This document shows, piece by piece, positions 44,280 through 53,710 of a DNA stretch of 64,000 bases. The DNA is from Rhizobium terricola (GTDB lineage Bacteria; Pseudomonadota; Alphaproteobacteria; Rhizobiales; Rhizobiaceae), in the NCBI RefSeq assembly GCF_012927355.1, contig NZ_JABBGK010000002.1:124001-188000 (forward strand), read 5' to 3'. Position 1 is the stretch's first letter, and the number at the start of each line of letters is the position of its first letter. Made by a program: the position numbers and the translations under genes. Under the pieces are notes generated by a model. The model saw only the letters and a program-made list of their open reading frames with translations, made no database searches and was not told where the DNA came from.

Positions 44280-46199
44280 TCAGAATTCCGTCCACTCGTC
44301 GGCCTTGAGTGCGGTGTTGCCGTGGCTGACCGGCATGGACGGGCGGGCCCGGGAAGCCGGCGGAGGAGAAGTCCGACGGGCGGACTGGGTCGGCTGGGAT
44401 GCCGCCGCGGCCATGGCACCGCTCAGGCGGAAGCCGGAGATCAGGTCGCTGAGACGCGCGCTTTCCATCGCCAGGCTGGCGCTTGCCGCGTTCGATTCCT
44501 CGACCATGGCGGCGTTCTGCTGGGTCACCTGGTCCATCTGGTTGACGGCCGTGTTGACCTCGCCCAGACCGTTCGACTGTTCGCGAGCCGAGGTCGCGAT
44601 GGCGTTCATGTGTTCGTTGATCGAGAGGATGAGGTCTTCGATGCTCTTCAGCGACACGCCGGTCTCGCGCACCAGCTTCACACCGTTCTGCACTTCGCCG
44701 GCCGAGTTCTGGATGAGACCCTTGATCTCCTTGGCCGCCTGGGCGGACCGCTGGGCAAGCTCGCGCACTTCCTGGGCGACGACGGCAAAGCCCTTGCCGG
44801 CTTCACCTGCACGGGCGGCCTCGACGCCGGCATTGAGCGCCAGCAGGTTGGTCTGGAAGGCGATCTCGTCGATGACCGAGATGATGTTGGAGATCTGGTT
44901 CGACGAACCTTCGATCCTGCTCATTGCCTCGACCGCCTCGGCGACGACCTGGCCGGATTTCGTCGCGCTCGACTTGGCGCGGGTGGCAATCTCGCGGGCT
45001 TCCTCGGCGCGCTGGGTGGAATTGGAAACGTTGACGGTAATCTGGTCGAGCGCGGCGGCGGTCTCCTCGAGCGAGGCGGCCTGCTGTTCGGTGCGCTTGG
45101 AAAGATCCTCGGCGCCGGCCGAGATCTCCCGGGTGCCGCTGTCGATGGTGCGGGTCGCGCCGGCCACTGCGGCAAGCGTGCTGCCAAGCTGCGAGACTGC
45201 CGAATTGAAGTCGTCACGCAAGGCGACGAAATCCTCGGAGACGGCTTCGTTGATCTGGTAGGTCAGGTCACCACCGGCGAGCGCCTTCATGCCGACCGCG
45301 AGGGCGCTGGTGGCCTCGATCAGCTTGCGGCGAGCCTCTTCCTCGGCCCGGCGCTGCAGGATCACGCGCTGCTCTTCGCCGGCGCGGCGCTGTTCCTCGG
45401 CCTCGCGCGTCATGCGAATGTTGTCGAGCGCCGCCTCGCGGAAGATCTGCACCGCAGCGGCCATGGCGCCGATTTCGTCGGCACGGCCGGCAAAGGGGAT
45501 GGCGGAGTCCGTGTCGCCGCCGGCGAGTTTCCTCATCGAGCCGGTGATCTGCTGGATCGGATTGGCGATGCCCATGAAGGCGAAGCCCGTGGCGACGGCA
45601 ACGATCAGCAACAGCACGGCAATGGCGACATAGGTCTGGAAGGCCGCGAGGTGGTAGGCCTCGGTGGCATTTTCGACAGAACGCTTCGATCCCTCTATGT
45701 TGATGTCGACCAGTTCGTGTACCTGAGCCAGCACCGGCTTCATCAGCTCGCGCATCTCGTTCAGGACTACCGTCGCTTCCTCGTTCTTGTTGGCGCGTGA
45801 GAGCGCGAGCATGTCCTCGCCCCGCTTTTCGTAAGCCTGGACACCATCGACGATCGTTTTCAGGAGTTCGGCTTCGCGCGGAGAGGAAATCAACGGCTCG
45901 TATCGTTTGGCCGCCTCGATGACCTTGCCCTGCTGCTCGGTGATGGCCTTGTCCGCCGCCCCGATGGCCTCGGGCGTCAGCGACGTTACGTGGTTGAGAT
46001 AGGCGATGCGCAATGTAAAGATTTCGGCTTCGATTTCTTTGACGGTCTTGACGCTCGGCAGCCAGTTCTGGCCGACCTGATTTGCCGCCTCATCCATGAG
46101 AGCCATCGAACGGAGGGTCAGCCAGGAATAGGCGCTTGTCAAAATGGCAATTGTCGCGAAGATCACGACGAGGGAAGTTTTGATGCTGGGGCGCTTCAT
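44280..46199 (-). CDS. methyl-accepting chemotaxis protein with four-helix-bundle sensor
   Basis: The 639-residue receptor has an N-terminal membrane helix (residues 10-30), a periplasmic 4HB-type sensor (VGQNWLPSVKTVKEIEAEIF...AFQTYVAI) and a second helix near 190-212. HAMP and methyl-accepting signalling domains with the conserved hairpin tip ([20 protein letters not shown]) follow. The C-terminus ADEWTEF is a canonical CheR/CheB docking pentapeptide. Ligands of 4HB receptors are often small metabolites; none can be assigned here. Confidence 0.94.
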   Translation of the reverse strand: MKRPSIKTSLVVIFATIAILTSAYSWLTLRSMALMDEAANQVGQNWLPSVKTVKEIEAEIFTLRIAYLNHVTSLTPEAIGAADKAITEQQGKVIEAAKRYEPLISSPREAELLKTIVDGVQAYEKRGEDMLALSRANKNEEATVVLNEMRELMKPVLAQVHELVDINIEGSKRSVENATEAYHLAAFQTYVAIAVLLLIVAVATGFAFMGIANPIQQITGSMRKLAGGDTDSAIPFAGRADEIGAMAAAVQIFREAALDNIRMTREAEEQRRAGEEQRVILQRRAEEEARRKLIEATSALAVGMKALAGGDLTYQINEAVSEDFVALRDDFNSAVSQLGSTLAAVAGATRTIDSGTREISAGAEDLSKRTEQQAASLEETAAALDQITVNVSNSTQRAEEAREIATRAKSSATKSGQVVAEAVEAMSRIEGSSNQISNIISVIDEIAFQTNLLALNAGVEAARAGEAGKGFAVVAQEVRELAQRSAQAAKEIKGLIQNSAGEVQNGVKLVRETGVSLKSIEDLILSINEHMNAIATSAREQSNGLGEVNTAVNQMDQVTQQNAAMVEESNAASASLAMESARLSDLISGFRLSGAMAAAASQPTQSARRTSPPPASRARPSMPVSHGNTALKADEWTEF

Positions 46200-46474
46200 A
46201 CGGAAAAGTCCTCAATGGCCGTCACGATGCGGCGGAAATCGTCAATCCACGCCGCGCCGTCATGACAGGGGTATGGGCAGTTATCGGCCGTGTTCATCGC
46301 GGCCGCGCAATTCATTCGTCAATGCATATATTAGGCATCGTCTATTAATGATTTTCTAAATTATATTCTAGCAATGCATCGGCGAGCCATATTTTTGGTC
46401 GTTCGACGAAGCGCTACAGCCTTCTCCGACAAAAGCGCTTGCCAATGGGGCGGTAGCCAGCCATTGACACAGTC

Positions 46475-47239
46475 ATGTCTCAGCATCCCGAACCCCAGCG
46501 CCTCGACCAGCTTCTGGTCGCCCTCGACCTTTTCGCCAGCCGCTCGCGCGCGCGCGACGCAATCCAGCGCGGCACCGTCAAGGTGGACGGCAAGGTCGTC
46601 ACCAAGCCGAGCCTGGTCTTTTCCGCCGACCATGAATTTGCGATCGACGACCCGGCCCAGGACTATGTCTCGCGTGCCGCGCTCAAGCTCGTTGCAGGCC
46701 TCGACCATTTCGGTCTCGATCCCGCCGGCTGCGACTGTCTCGACGTCGGCGCCTCGACCGGCGGCTTCACCGAGGTGCTCCTCAAGCGCGGTGCCGGCCA
46801 TGTGACCTCGATCGATGTCGGCCACGGCCAGTTCCATCCGCGGCTCGCCGCCGATCCGCGCGTGACCAATATCGAGGGGCTGAACGCCCGCTATCTCGAG
46901 CCGGAGGACATCGACAGCCGGCCGATCGACTTCATCGTCTCCGACGTCTCCTTCATATCGCTGAAGCTGGCGCTCGCCCCTGCCCTCGAGATTGCCGAAC
47001 CCGGGTGCCGCTGCCTGCTGCTGGTCAAGCCGCAGTTCGAAGCCGGGCGCGAGGCGATCAGCAAGGCCGGACTGCTCAAGGAGCCAGAAACCGCACCGGC
47101 GGTGGCGGCCGAACTCGAACGCTGGCTAACCGAAGACATGGGCTGGAAGAGCCTCGGCCTCATCCCCTCGCCGATTGCCGGCGGCGACGGCAACGAGGAG
47201 TTTCTGCTGGCCGGCGAAAAAACCGAGGATGAGGCATGA
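46475..47239 (+). CDS. tlyA: TlyA-family rRNA methyltransferase
   Basis: The 254-residue protein has an N-terminal S4 RNA-binding domain (RLDQLLVALDLFASRSRARD) and an FtsJ-type SAM domain (CLDVGASTGGFTEVLLKRGA, DFIVSDVSFISLKLALAPAL, LLVKPQFEAG). TlyA methylates 2'-OH groups in 16S/23S rRNA; the historical name haemolysin A is misleading. It is coupled by ATGA overlap to a second RNA methyltransferase. The start ATG has no strong Shine-Dalgarno. Confidence 0.92.
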   Translation: MSQHPEPQRLDQLLVALDLFASRSRARDAIQRGTVKVDGKVVTKPSLVFSADHEFAIDDPAQDYVSRAALKLVAGLDHFGLDPAGCDCLDVGASTGGFTEVLLKRGAGHVTSIDVGHGQFHPRLAADPRVTNIEGLNARYLEPEDIDSRPIDFIVSDVSFISLKLALAPALEIAEPGCRCLLLVKPQFEAGREAISKAGLLKEPETAPAVAAELERWLTEDMGWKSLGLIPSPIAGGDGNEEFLLAGEKTEDEA

Positions 47240-48489
47240 GCACGGAAACCGTCACGATCGACAGCCTCGGCGCCCAGGGCGACGGGATCTTCCACGCCTC
47301 GAACGGACCGGTCTACGTGCCCTTCTCGCTGCCGGGAGAAACACTCGGCATCGCGCGGGTGAAGAACCACGGCACCATCATCTCCTATGGCGAAACCTCG
47401 CCGGACCGCGTTGCGCCGGCCTGTCGGCACTTCGGCCCGGACGGCCAGGGCGGCAGCTGCGGCGGCTGTTCGCTGCAGCACATGGCCAAGCCCGCCTACA
47501 ACGCCTTCAAGCGCTCGCTGGTCGTCGCCGCCCTGAAGTCGAAGGGTATCGACGTTGCGGTCGGTGAACTGATCGAGGCCCAGCCCGGCGAACGGCGGCG
47601 GGTGGTCTTTGCCGCGCGCCGCACCGAGAAGGAACTGCTGATCGGCTTCAACCAGGCCGAAAGCCACCACATCGTGGCGATCGAGGAATGTCCGATCGCC
47701 TCGCCCGGCATCCTGTCGCGGCTCGATGCGCTGAAGAGGATCGGTACGGCGATCGCCGCCAATGCCGATCCCTTCCGCATGACGGTAATCGAAACGCCGA
47801 CCGGTCTCGATATCGCGGTCGACGGACTGAAGAAGCTCGACGACCGGGAGCGCCGCGGCGTGACCGAAGTGGTGCTTTCGATGCGCGGCATCGCCCGCGT
47901 CTCGTTCAATGGCGAAATCGTCATCGAACCGCAGAAACCGCAACTCGATTTCGGTGGCGTTCCGGTCGTGCCGCCGCCCGGCACATTCACTCAGGCGACG
48001 GTCACCGCCGAAGAAGCGATGGCAAGGCTCACGCTCGAGCATGTCGGCAAGGTCAAGCGGTCCGCCGACCTCTTCGCCGGCATCGGCACCTTCGCGCTGC
48101 GTCTGGCGCGCGTCGGGCAGGTTCATGCGGTCGAGAGCGACGACAAGGCCGTTCGGGCGCTCGACCACGCGGCCCGCAACACGCAGGGCCTGAAGCCGGT
48201 ATCCGTCGAGAAGCGCGATCTCTTCCGCCGGCCGTTGATGGTCTCGGAGCTCAAGGTTTTCGACGCGGTGGTCTTCGACCCGCCGCGCGCCGGGGCAGAA
48301 GCACAATGCAAGGAACTGGCGCGTTCGACCGTGAAGAAGGTCGTTGCAGTCAGCTGCAATCCGCTGTCGCTCGCCCGCGATCTTTCGATTCTGACGGCAG
48401 GAGGCTATCGCGTCACCTCGGTGACGCCGATCGACCAGTTCCTCTGGACGCCGCATGTCGAGGTGGTCGCGACGCTGGTCAAGGGCTGA
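47236..48489 (+). CDS. class I SAM-dependent RNA methyltransferase (RlmD/TrmA family)
   Basis: The 417-residue protein has a TRAM-like N-terminus, an Fe-S-like cysteine set (ACRHFGPDGQGGSCGGCSLQ), a Rossmann SAM domain (SADLFAGIGTFALRLARVGQ) and the catalytic cysteine in VAVSCNPLSLARDLS. Such enzymes form 5-methyluridine in rRNA or tRNA. It overlaps tlyA by four bases, forming an RNA-modification operon typical of rhizobia next to dxs (here dxs is farther away because of insertions). Confidence 0.9.
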   Translation: MSTETVTIDSLGAQGDGIFHASNGPVYVPFSLPGETLGIARVKNHGTIISYGETSPDRVAPACRHFGPDGQGGSCGGCSLQHMAKPAYNAFKRSLVVAALKSKGIDVAVGELIEAQPGERRRVVFAARRTEKELLIGFNQAESHHIVAIEECPIASPGILSRLDALKRIGTAIAANADPFRMTVIETPTGLDIAVDGLKKLDDRERRGVTEVVLSMRGIARVSFNGEIVIEPQKPQLDFGGVPVVPPPGTFTQATVTAEEAMARLTLEHVGKVKRSADLFAGIGTFALRLARVGQVHAVESDDKAVRALDHAARNTQGLKPVSVEKRDLFRRPLMVSELKVFDAVVFDPPRAGAEAQCKELARSTVKKVVAVSCNPLSLARDLSILTAGGYRVTSVTPIDQFLWTPHVEVVATLVKG

Positions 48490-48659
48490 GCGGACGAAGC
48501 CATGGGCCTCGGAGAGGACTTCGGGCGCCACTTCCTAAGAGTTAGTTAAAATGCAACCCAAGATTAATAATAGTTAACGTTGCACGTATCGCGTTCCTGT
48601 GTCATCGTATTAGCTCCAGTGCATATTTGCCAACCGCAATGGTTGAATGGAGGGTTCCC

Positions 48660-50240
48660 ATGTCGGAAGTTGCGATGCACGGACACGGCGTCCGTGGGAT
48701 GAACCGTGCCGCGTTGCAGGCTCTTGCCGGCAATGCCGATCCTGGAAAGTTCGGCCGAATCTTTCCAACGCTGACAGCGCTGGAGGCCGATGAAGACGAC
48801 CTCTTCGAACTCGCCACCGCGATGAAGGACGCGGTGGGACCGGACGGAAAGACCGATCCCGCCGGCGACAACCCCAATGTTCCAGCCGGATTTACCTATC
48901 TCGGCCAGTTCGTCGACCATGACATCACGCTCGACACGACCCCGCTCGAGCAACAGGAGGCCGATCCGCTGGCGACCAGCAATTTCCGCACGCCGGCGCT
49001 CGATCTCGATTCGCTCTACGGCGACGGACCGGGGATCCACCCCTATCTCTACGACCGTGATCCGGCGACCCACCGGGTGATCGAGAAATTCCTGATCGGC
49101 AAGGCCTCGGCGTCGAAGGACAAGGCCGGAAATCCGATTGCAGCCTTTCCCAACGACCTGCCGCGAAACCAAGTCGGCCATGCGTTGATCTTCGACGAGC
49201 GAAATGACGAAAACCTGCTTATCGCGCAGTTCCACCTGCTGATGCTGAAGTTCCACAACAAGGTGGTCACGGGGCTCGAAGCGACCCAGCCGGGGCTGAA
49301 GGGCATGGCTCTCTTTCACGAGGCCCGGCGCATCGTCACCTGGCACTACCAGTGGATCGTGCTCTTCGATTTCGTCGAGCGGCTGACGGAGCCCGGGCTG
49401 GTCCGGCGCATCAAGCACGAGGGCCGGCGCTTCTACCGCTTCCGCAGCCGCCCGTTCATGCCGGCGGAATTTGCCGCCGCCGCCTACCGGCTCGGCCATT
49501 CGATGGTCCGCCAGAGCTACAGCCACAACCGGGTGTTCAATCCCGGCCCGGCCGCCATCGTCGACGGCACGCTGAAACTTCTGTTCAACTTCACCGGCAA
49601 GTCCGGCCAGATCGTCGGCGAACTGGTCGACAGGGGCGCGGTCAATACCGGTGGCGGCCCCGGCCCCTTGCCCGACCTGCCGTCCAACTGGATCATCGAC
49701 TGGCGACGGTTCTTCGATCTCGAGACACCGCCGGAGCCCAACTTCACCCTCAACCACGCCCGGCGGCTCGATCCGTTCATCGTTCCCGAGCTGCATACGC
49801 TGCCGGGGCTCAGGCCGGAAACAGACAAGACCGCGGCGCGCGATTTCGTCCTGCCCTTCCGCAACCTCAAGCGCGGTGTGCAGATCGGTCTGCCGTCAGG
49901 CCAGGACGTCTGTCGGGCCATGGGAATTGTGCCGATGAAGCCGGCGGAGATCGCCACGGGGCCGGACGGCACGGTCGGCGCCAAGCACGGCTTCCACAAG
50001 AAGACACCGCTCTGGTACTACGTGCTGAAAGAGGCCGAGCACCATCACAATGGGCTCAGGCTCGGCCCGATGGGATCGACGATCGTGGCCGAGACCTTTC
50101 TCGGCCTCGTCCACGGCGATCACGACTCGTTTCTCTGGCAGCAGGCGAACTGGAAGCCCCATCTGCCGAGCGCGACGCCGGGCCATTTCACCATGGCCGA
50201 CCTCATCCGCTTCGTCGGGGACATCAACCCGATCGGCTGA
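48660..50240 (+). CDS. animal-type haem peroxidase family protein
   Basis: The 526-residue protein has the haem-peroxidase features GQFVDHDITLDT (distal histidine) and YRLGHSMVRQSYSHNRVFN (proximal histidine region), with FHLLMLKFHNKVV and LVHGDHDSFLWQ. This is the animal-peroxidase superfamily (peroxinectin/LPO-like) found in some bacteria. No signal peptide is visible, so it is either cytosolic or exported by a type I-like route. The ATG follows TGGAGGG. A TGCAAC/GTTGCA inverted repeat (48552-48557/48579-48584) lies upstream. Substrate unknown. Confidence 0.88.
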   Translation: MSEVAMHGHGVRGMNRAALQALAGNADPGKFGRIFPTLTALEADEDDLFELATAMKDAVGPDGKTDPAGDNPNVPAGFTYLGQFVDHDITLDTTPLEQQEADPLATSNFRTPALDLDSLYGDGPGIHPYLYDRDPATHRVIEKFLIGKASASKDKAGNPIAAFPNDLPRNQVGHALIFDERNDENLLIAQFHLLMLKFHNKVVTGLEATQPGLKGMALFHEARRIVTWHYQWIVLFDFVERLTEPGLVRRIKHEGRRFYRFRSRPFMPAEFAAAAYRLGHSMVRQSYSHNRVFNPGPAAIVDGTLKLLFNFTGKSGQIVGELVDRGAVNTGGGPGPLPDLPSNWIIDWRRFFDLETPPEPNFTLNHARRLDPFIVPELHTLPGLRPETDKTAARDFVLPFRNLKRGVQIGLPSGQDVCRAMGIVPMKPAEIATGPDGTVGAKHGFHKKTPLWYYVLKEAEHHHNGLRLGPMGSTIVAETFLGLVHGDHDSFLWQQANWKPHLPSATPGHFTMADLIRFVGDINPIG

Positions 50241-50249
50241 GAAAGGGGT

Positions 50250-50546
50250 TCAGCGCGCGTAAAGGGTGCCGTTGCCGACCATGCCGGAGCAGCGGCAGCG
50301 GCCACCCACGCGACCGGGCTTGGACGGGCAGGAATAGAGCCCCTTCACTTCGGCGCTTTCCGGCGGCTGGATCAGGCAGAAGAAACGCTGCGGCCTGACG
50401 CCGGGGACATATTTGCGCGTCGCCTGGCTTTCGACGGTGGTGTCGTCGCTCTGGGCGAAAGCTTCCATTCCGGCAAGCAGTGGCTCGCCCGCCACGGACA
50501 TGAGCCCGACGAACAACAAAGCAAGGCCATTCATCCGTTTGCGCAT
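50250..50546 (-). CDS. small exported protein, unknown
   Basis: The 98-residue product has a signal peptide (MRKRMNGLALLFVGLMSVAG) and a mature part with four cysteines in C-x-C and C-x pattern (RFFCLIQ, YSCPSKPG, GRCRCSGMV). GGAGG lies five bases before the ATG. No family recognised. It is convergent with the peroxidase gene. Confidence 0.65.
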   Translation of the reverse strand: MRKRMNGLALLFVGLMSVAGEPLLAGMEAFAQSDDTTVESQATRKYVPGVRPQRFFCLIQPPESAEVKGLYSCPSKPGRVGGRCRCSGMVGNGTLYAR

Positions 50547-50622
50547 CCGATCCTCCTTGTTGGCGAAATCGCCCGATATGAACCGAAGAAGGATTAAAGA
50601 AGCACGAAGGGGCGAGACTATG

Positions 50623-51387
50623 TCAGCCGCGGCCCTTCATCATGAAGGCCTCGAAAGCGGTGCGGGCTTCGGCGCTCTTAAGCCGCTCGACGAAGTGTTT
50701 CAGTTCCTCGTCCATGCGGGCCAGCAGTTCGCCGCGGTCACCGCGGATCAGGTCACGGGCGATGCGCATGGCTTCCGGCGGCTTGGCGGCGAGCGAAGCG
50801 GCGAGCTTCAGCGTCTCGGCCTCGACATCGGTAGGCGCTACGACCTTCCAGACCAGACCGGCCTCGCGGGCCTGTTCGGCGGAGAACCCCTCGCTGGCGG
50901 CGAGCATGGCAAAGGCGCGCTGGTGGCCCATCATCTTCGGGGCAAGCAGGCTGGAGCCGGCTTCGGGGACCAGGGCCAGATCGACGAAGGGCGTCTTGAA
51001 CAGGCTACGATCGGAGGCGATCGTCATGTCGCAATGCATCTGGATCGTCGTGCCGATACCGATTGCCAGACCATCGACGCCCGAGACGACGGGCTTGGAC
51101 ACGCTCCAGAGCGCCTTGAGGAAACCGAAGGCAGCCGGTTCGCCGACCGCACCGGCCATGGCGAAGGCGAGGAAGTCGGCCATGTCATTGCCGGCGGAGA
51201 AGCAGCCCTCGGTGCCGAGGAAGGCGACGGTCCGGATTGCCGGATCGTCCTCTGCTTCCAGAAGACCGGCGCTCATCGCGGCATACATTGCCTGGGTGAT
51301 GGCGTTCTTCTTTTCCGGACGGTTGAAGCGGATCACCAGCACGCCGGGATAGGCTTGCGGCCGTTCGATCAGGATGTGGTCGGTCAT
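50623..51387 (-). CDS. enoyl-CoA hydratase/isomerase
   Basis: The 254-residue crotonase-fold protein contains TVAFLGTEGCFSAGNDMADF and GIGTTIQMHCDMTIAS, the oxyanion-hole segments; the usual second catalytic glutamate region is EAGSSLLAPKMMG. It would hydrate 2-enoyl-CoA or isomerise it in fatty-acid or amino-acid degradation. The ATG follows GAGGAG. It is separated from the acyl-CoA dehydrogenase gene by a palindromic repeat element. Confidence 0.88.
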   Translation of the reverse strand: MTDHILIERPQAYPGVLVIRFNRPEKKNAITQAMYAAMSAGLLEAEDDPAIRTVAFLGTEGCFSAGNDMADFLAFAMAGAVGEPAAFGFLKALWSVSKPVVSGVDGLAIGIGTTIQMHCDMTIASDRSLFKTPFVDLALVPEAGSSLLAPKMMGHQRAFAMLAASEGFSAEQAREAGLVWKVVAPTDVEAETLKLAASLAAKPPEAMRIARDLIRGDRGELLARMDEELKHFVERLKSAEARTAFEAFMMKGRG

Positions 51388-51426
51388 CTGGTGTGCTCCT
51401 CGCGATTGTTCGATGTATCGGGGTCC

Positions 51427-51625
51427 GGACACCCCCCTCTGTCCTGCCGGACATCTCCCCCTCAAGGGGGGAGATCGGATGTGACACGCTCATTGCCCCG
51501 CACTGACGATGACAATTGTGGCGCTAGAGAGCTCAGCCTTCGGCGTTGCTATTGGAAATGAGGCCTAAGCTCCTTGCCGATCTCCCCCCATGAGGGGGAG
51601 ATCGGCAAGGCAGAGGGGAGTGTGA
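51427..51625. repeat. composite palindromic (MITE-like) element
   Basis: The two ends carry the same rhizobial palindrome unit in opposite orientation: ACACCCCCCTCTGTCCTGCC at the left and, inverted, GGCAAGGCAGAGGGGAGTGT at the right. Each end also folds internally: 51453-51461/51467-51475 (ATCTCCCCC/GGGGGAGAT), and 51572-51588/51594-51610, a perfect 17-bp arm pair. The centre (51480-51570) has no gene. It matches the 12727-12797 repeat. Confidence 0.7.
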
Positions 51626-51646
51626 CAAGGCGCAAGCCCCCTCACC

Positions 51647-53425
51647 TCAACCCAACAGCGCCCGCGCCGCCGTCAGGCTCGCTTCACCGTTGACGACGCG
51701 GTCCTTCAGGGCAGCGGTTTCGGCGACCATGTTCTCGGCGGCGAAACGGCAGAGCGCGATGCGGTGGTCACGGCCGAGGTCGTCGTCGGCGAGCGCGCCC
51801 TTGGCGAGATAGGTGCCGGTGAGTGCCAGACCGAACAGGCGCTGGTAGGCGGTCGCACCCGCGAGTGCGGCGGCCGCATTCCCCTCGGCGAGGCGGGCCA
51901 GCAGCCATTCCGTGGTGTCCTCAAGGTCGGCGAGGCTCGCATCGAGGCGGTCGGCGGTGGTGCCGAAGCCTTCGAGGTTGGAGCCACGCACCGCCTTGGC
52001 GATCTCCTTCAACTCGGCGATGAAGCCGCGCACCTGAGCGCCCTCCGACAGCGGCAGCTTGCGAGTGACGAGGTCGGCGGCCTGGATACCGTTGGTGCCT
52101 TCATAGATCGGCGCAATGCGCGCATCGCGGAGGTAACGGGCGGCACCCGTCTCCTCGATGAAGCCCATGCCGCCATGGACCTGGATGCCCATCGATGCGA
52201 CATCGACGCCGGCGTCGGTGGCAAAGGACTTGGCAATCGGGGTCAAAAGCGCGCCGCGTTCGGCCCAGTTCTTAGCCTCCGCACCTTCCGTGTGATGCGA
52301 CATGTCGATGGCATGGGCGCAGGAATAGCAGATGGCACGGGCGCCTTGCGTCAGGGCCTTCATGGTGACCAGCGTGCGGGCGACGTCCGGGTGCTCGATG
52401 ATCGGGCTCATGCCGGAGCCGGTCCAGCCCGGGGCCTTGCCCTGGGTGCGCTCCTTCGCATAGGCGACCGCCTTCTGGGTGGCGGCTTCGCAGATTGCCA
52501 CGCCCTGCATGCCGACGGCGAGGCGCGCGTTGTTCATCATGGTGAACATGCAGGCGAGGCCCTTGTTCTCCTCGCCGATCAGGTAGCCGATGGCGCCGGG
52601 CTCCGAGCCGAACTTGCCGTCGCCGTAGATCATGGTGCAGGTCGGCGAGCCGTGAATGCCGAGCTTGTGCTCGAGCGAATGGCAATGCAGGTCGTTGCGC
52701 GCGCCGATCGAGCCGTCGTCGTTCAGCAGGAACTTCGGCACGAGGAAGAGCGAGATGCCGCGCGTGCCGGCCGGTGCGTCGGGCAGACGGGCGAGAACCA
52801 GGTGGACGATATTCTCGGTGATCTCATGCTCGCCCCATGTGATAAAGATCTTCTGACCGAAGATGCGGTAGCTGCCGTCGTCGCGACGCTCGGCGCGGGA
52901 CTTCATGACGCCGAGGTCAGAGCCGGCATGCGGCTCGGTCAGGTTCATCGAGGCGGTCCACTCGCCGGACACCATCTTGTGGAGGAATTTTTCCTTGAGC
53001 TCGGCGCTGCCGTGGGTGGCCAGGGCTTCCGAGGCGCCCATGGTGAGCGTCGGGCCGAGGGCGAAGGCCATCGAGCCGGAGTTCCACATTTCGAGCGCCG
53101 CGACGTTCAGCATGTGCGGCAGCCCCTGCCCGCCAAAGGCCTCGGGCGCGACCAGCGCGTTCCAGCCGCCTTCGGCCCAGTGGCGGTAAAGCTCGGCCCA
53201 GCCGTCCGGCACCAGAACCTTGCCGTCGACCATGCGGGCGCCCTGCTTGTCACCGATCTCGGCGAGCGGGGCTACCTCGTCGGAGGCAAAACGGCCGGCT
53301 TCGTGAAGGATGGCGTCGACGAGATCGTCGCTGAGGTCTCCGAGCCGCCCGTTTTCCAGCGCATCGGCCATGCCGGCCACATGCTTGAGGGTGAACGCGA
53401 TTTCCTCTACCGGCGCCTTGTACAT
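51647..53425 (-). CDS. acyl-CoA dehydrogenase
   Basis: The 592-residue flavoenzyme has the acyl-CoA dehydrogenase domains: an N-terminal helical domain (FDVGHV-like absent; SDDLVDAILHEAGRFASDEV), the FAD region TASMNLTEPHAGSDLGVMKS and ITWGEHEI, GIQVHGGMGFIEET, and the catalytic-base region RIAPIYEGTNGIQA. A C-terminal extension (about 450-592) marks the long FadE-like subgroup. It catalyses the first oxidation of fatty or branched-chain acyl-CoA. The ATG follows GAGGAGG. A LiuR-like site lies 90 bp upstream. Confidence 0.92.
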   Translation of the reverse strand: MYKAPVEEIAFTLKHVAGMADALENGRLGDLSDDLVDAILHEAGRFASDEVAPLAEIGDKQGARMVDGKVLVPDGWAELYRHWAEGGWNALVAPEAFGGQGLPHMLNVAALEMWNSGSMAFALGPTLTMGASEALATHGSAELKEKFLHKMVSGEWTASMNLTEPHAGSDLGVMKSRAERRDDGSYRIFGQKIFITWGEHEITENIVHLVLARLPDAPAGTRGISLFLVPKFLLNDDGSIGARNDLHCHSLEHKLGIHGSPTCTMIYGDGKFGSEPGAIGYLIGEENKGLACMFTMMNNARLAVGMQGVAICEAATQKAVAYAKERTQGKAPGWTGSGMSPIIEHPDVARTLVTMKALTQGARAICYSCAHAIDMSHHTEGAEAKNWAERGALLTPIAKSFATDAGVDVASMGIQVHGGMGFIEETGAARYLRDARIAPIYEGTNGIQAADLVTRKLPLSEGAQVRGFIAELKEIAKAVRGSNLEGFGTTADRLDASLADLEDTTEWLLARLAEGNAAAALAGATAYQRLFGLALTGTYLAKGALADDDLGRDHRIALCRFAAENMVAETAALKDRVVNGEASLTAARALLG

Positions 53426-53514
53426 GGCTTGTCCTCCTCGTGACGTCTGGCACTTTCGCGCGGCGCCGGTCCTCCGGGCGAGGCGCGAAAACGTGTCGTT
53501 TTGGCTAATTGATT

Positions 53515-53530
53515 TTTACGTAAACGTCAA
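53515..53530. promoter_or_regulatory. LiuR-like operator upstream of the acyl-CoA dehydrogenase gene
   Basis: TTTACGTAAACGTCAA reads on the minus strand as TTGACGTTTACGTAAA, a 7-2-7 imperfect palindrome matching the site type reported for LiuR, a MerR-family regulator of branched-chain and fatty-acid degradation. It is 90 bp upstream of the gene. Motif recalled from family knowledge; no scan was run. Confidence 0.45.
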
Positions 53531-53710
53531 ATCGTTTCGCATGGCGCCGCGGTGCGACGGCAAATCCGACGCTAGCCGATCCGCAGGACAGCGAACAGTC
53601 CCCGACGGGGCGGATTGGCCCAAAGTTGGACGATGCGCCGACCTTGCGATTGGCCTAGCTAGAGCTCTCAGCGGAGCTGATGCAGAACGGAACCTCCAGA
53701 ACGGAACCCC

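Noticed and set aside
51764..53443. A 559-codon plus-strand open frame opposite the acyl-CoA dehydrogenase gene.
   Set aside because: Antisense shadow; the minus strand carries the full acyl-CoA dehydrogenase motifs.
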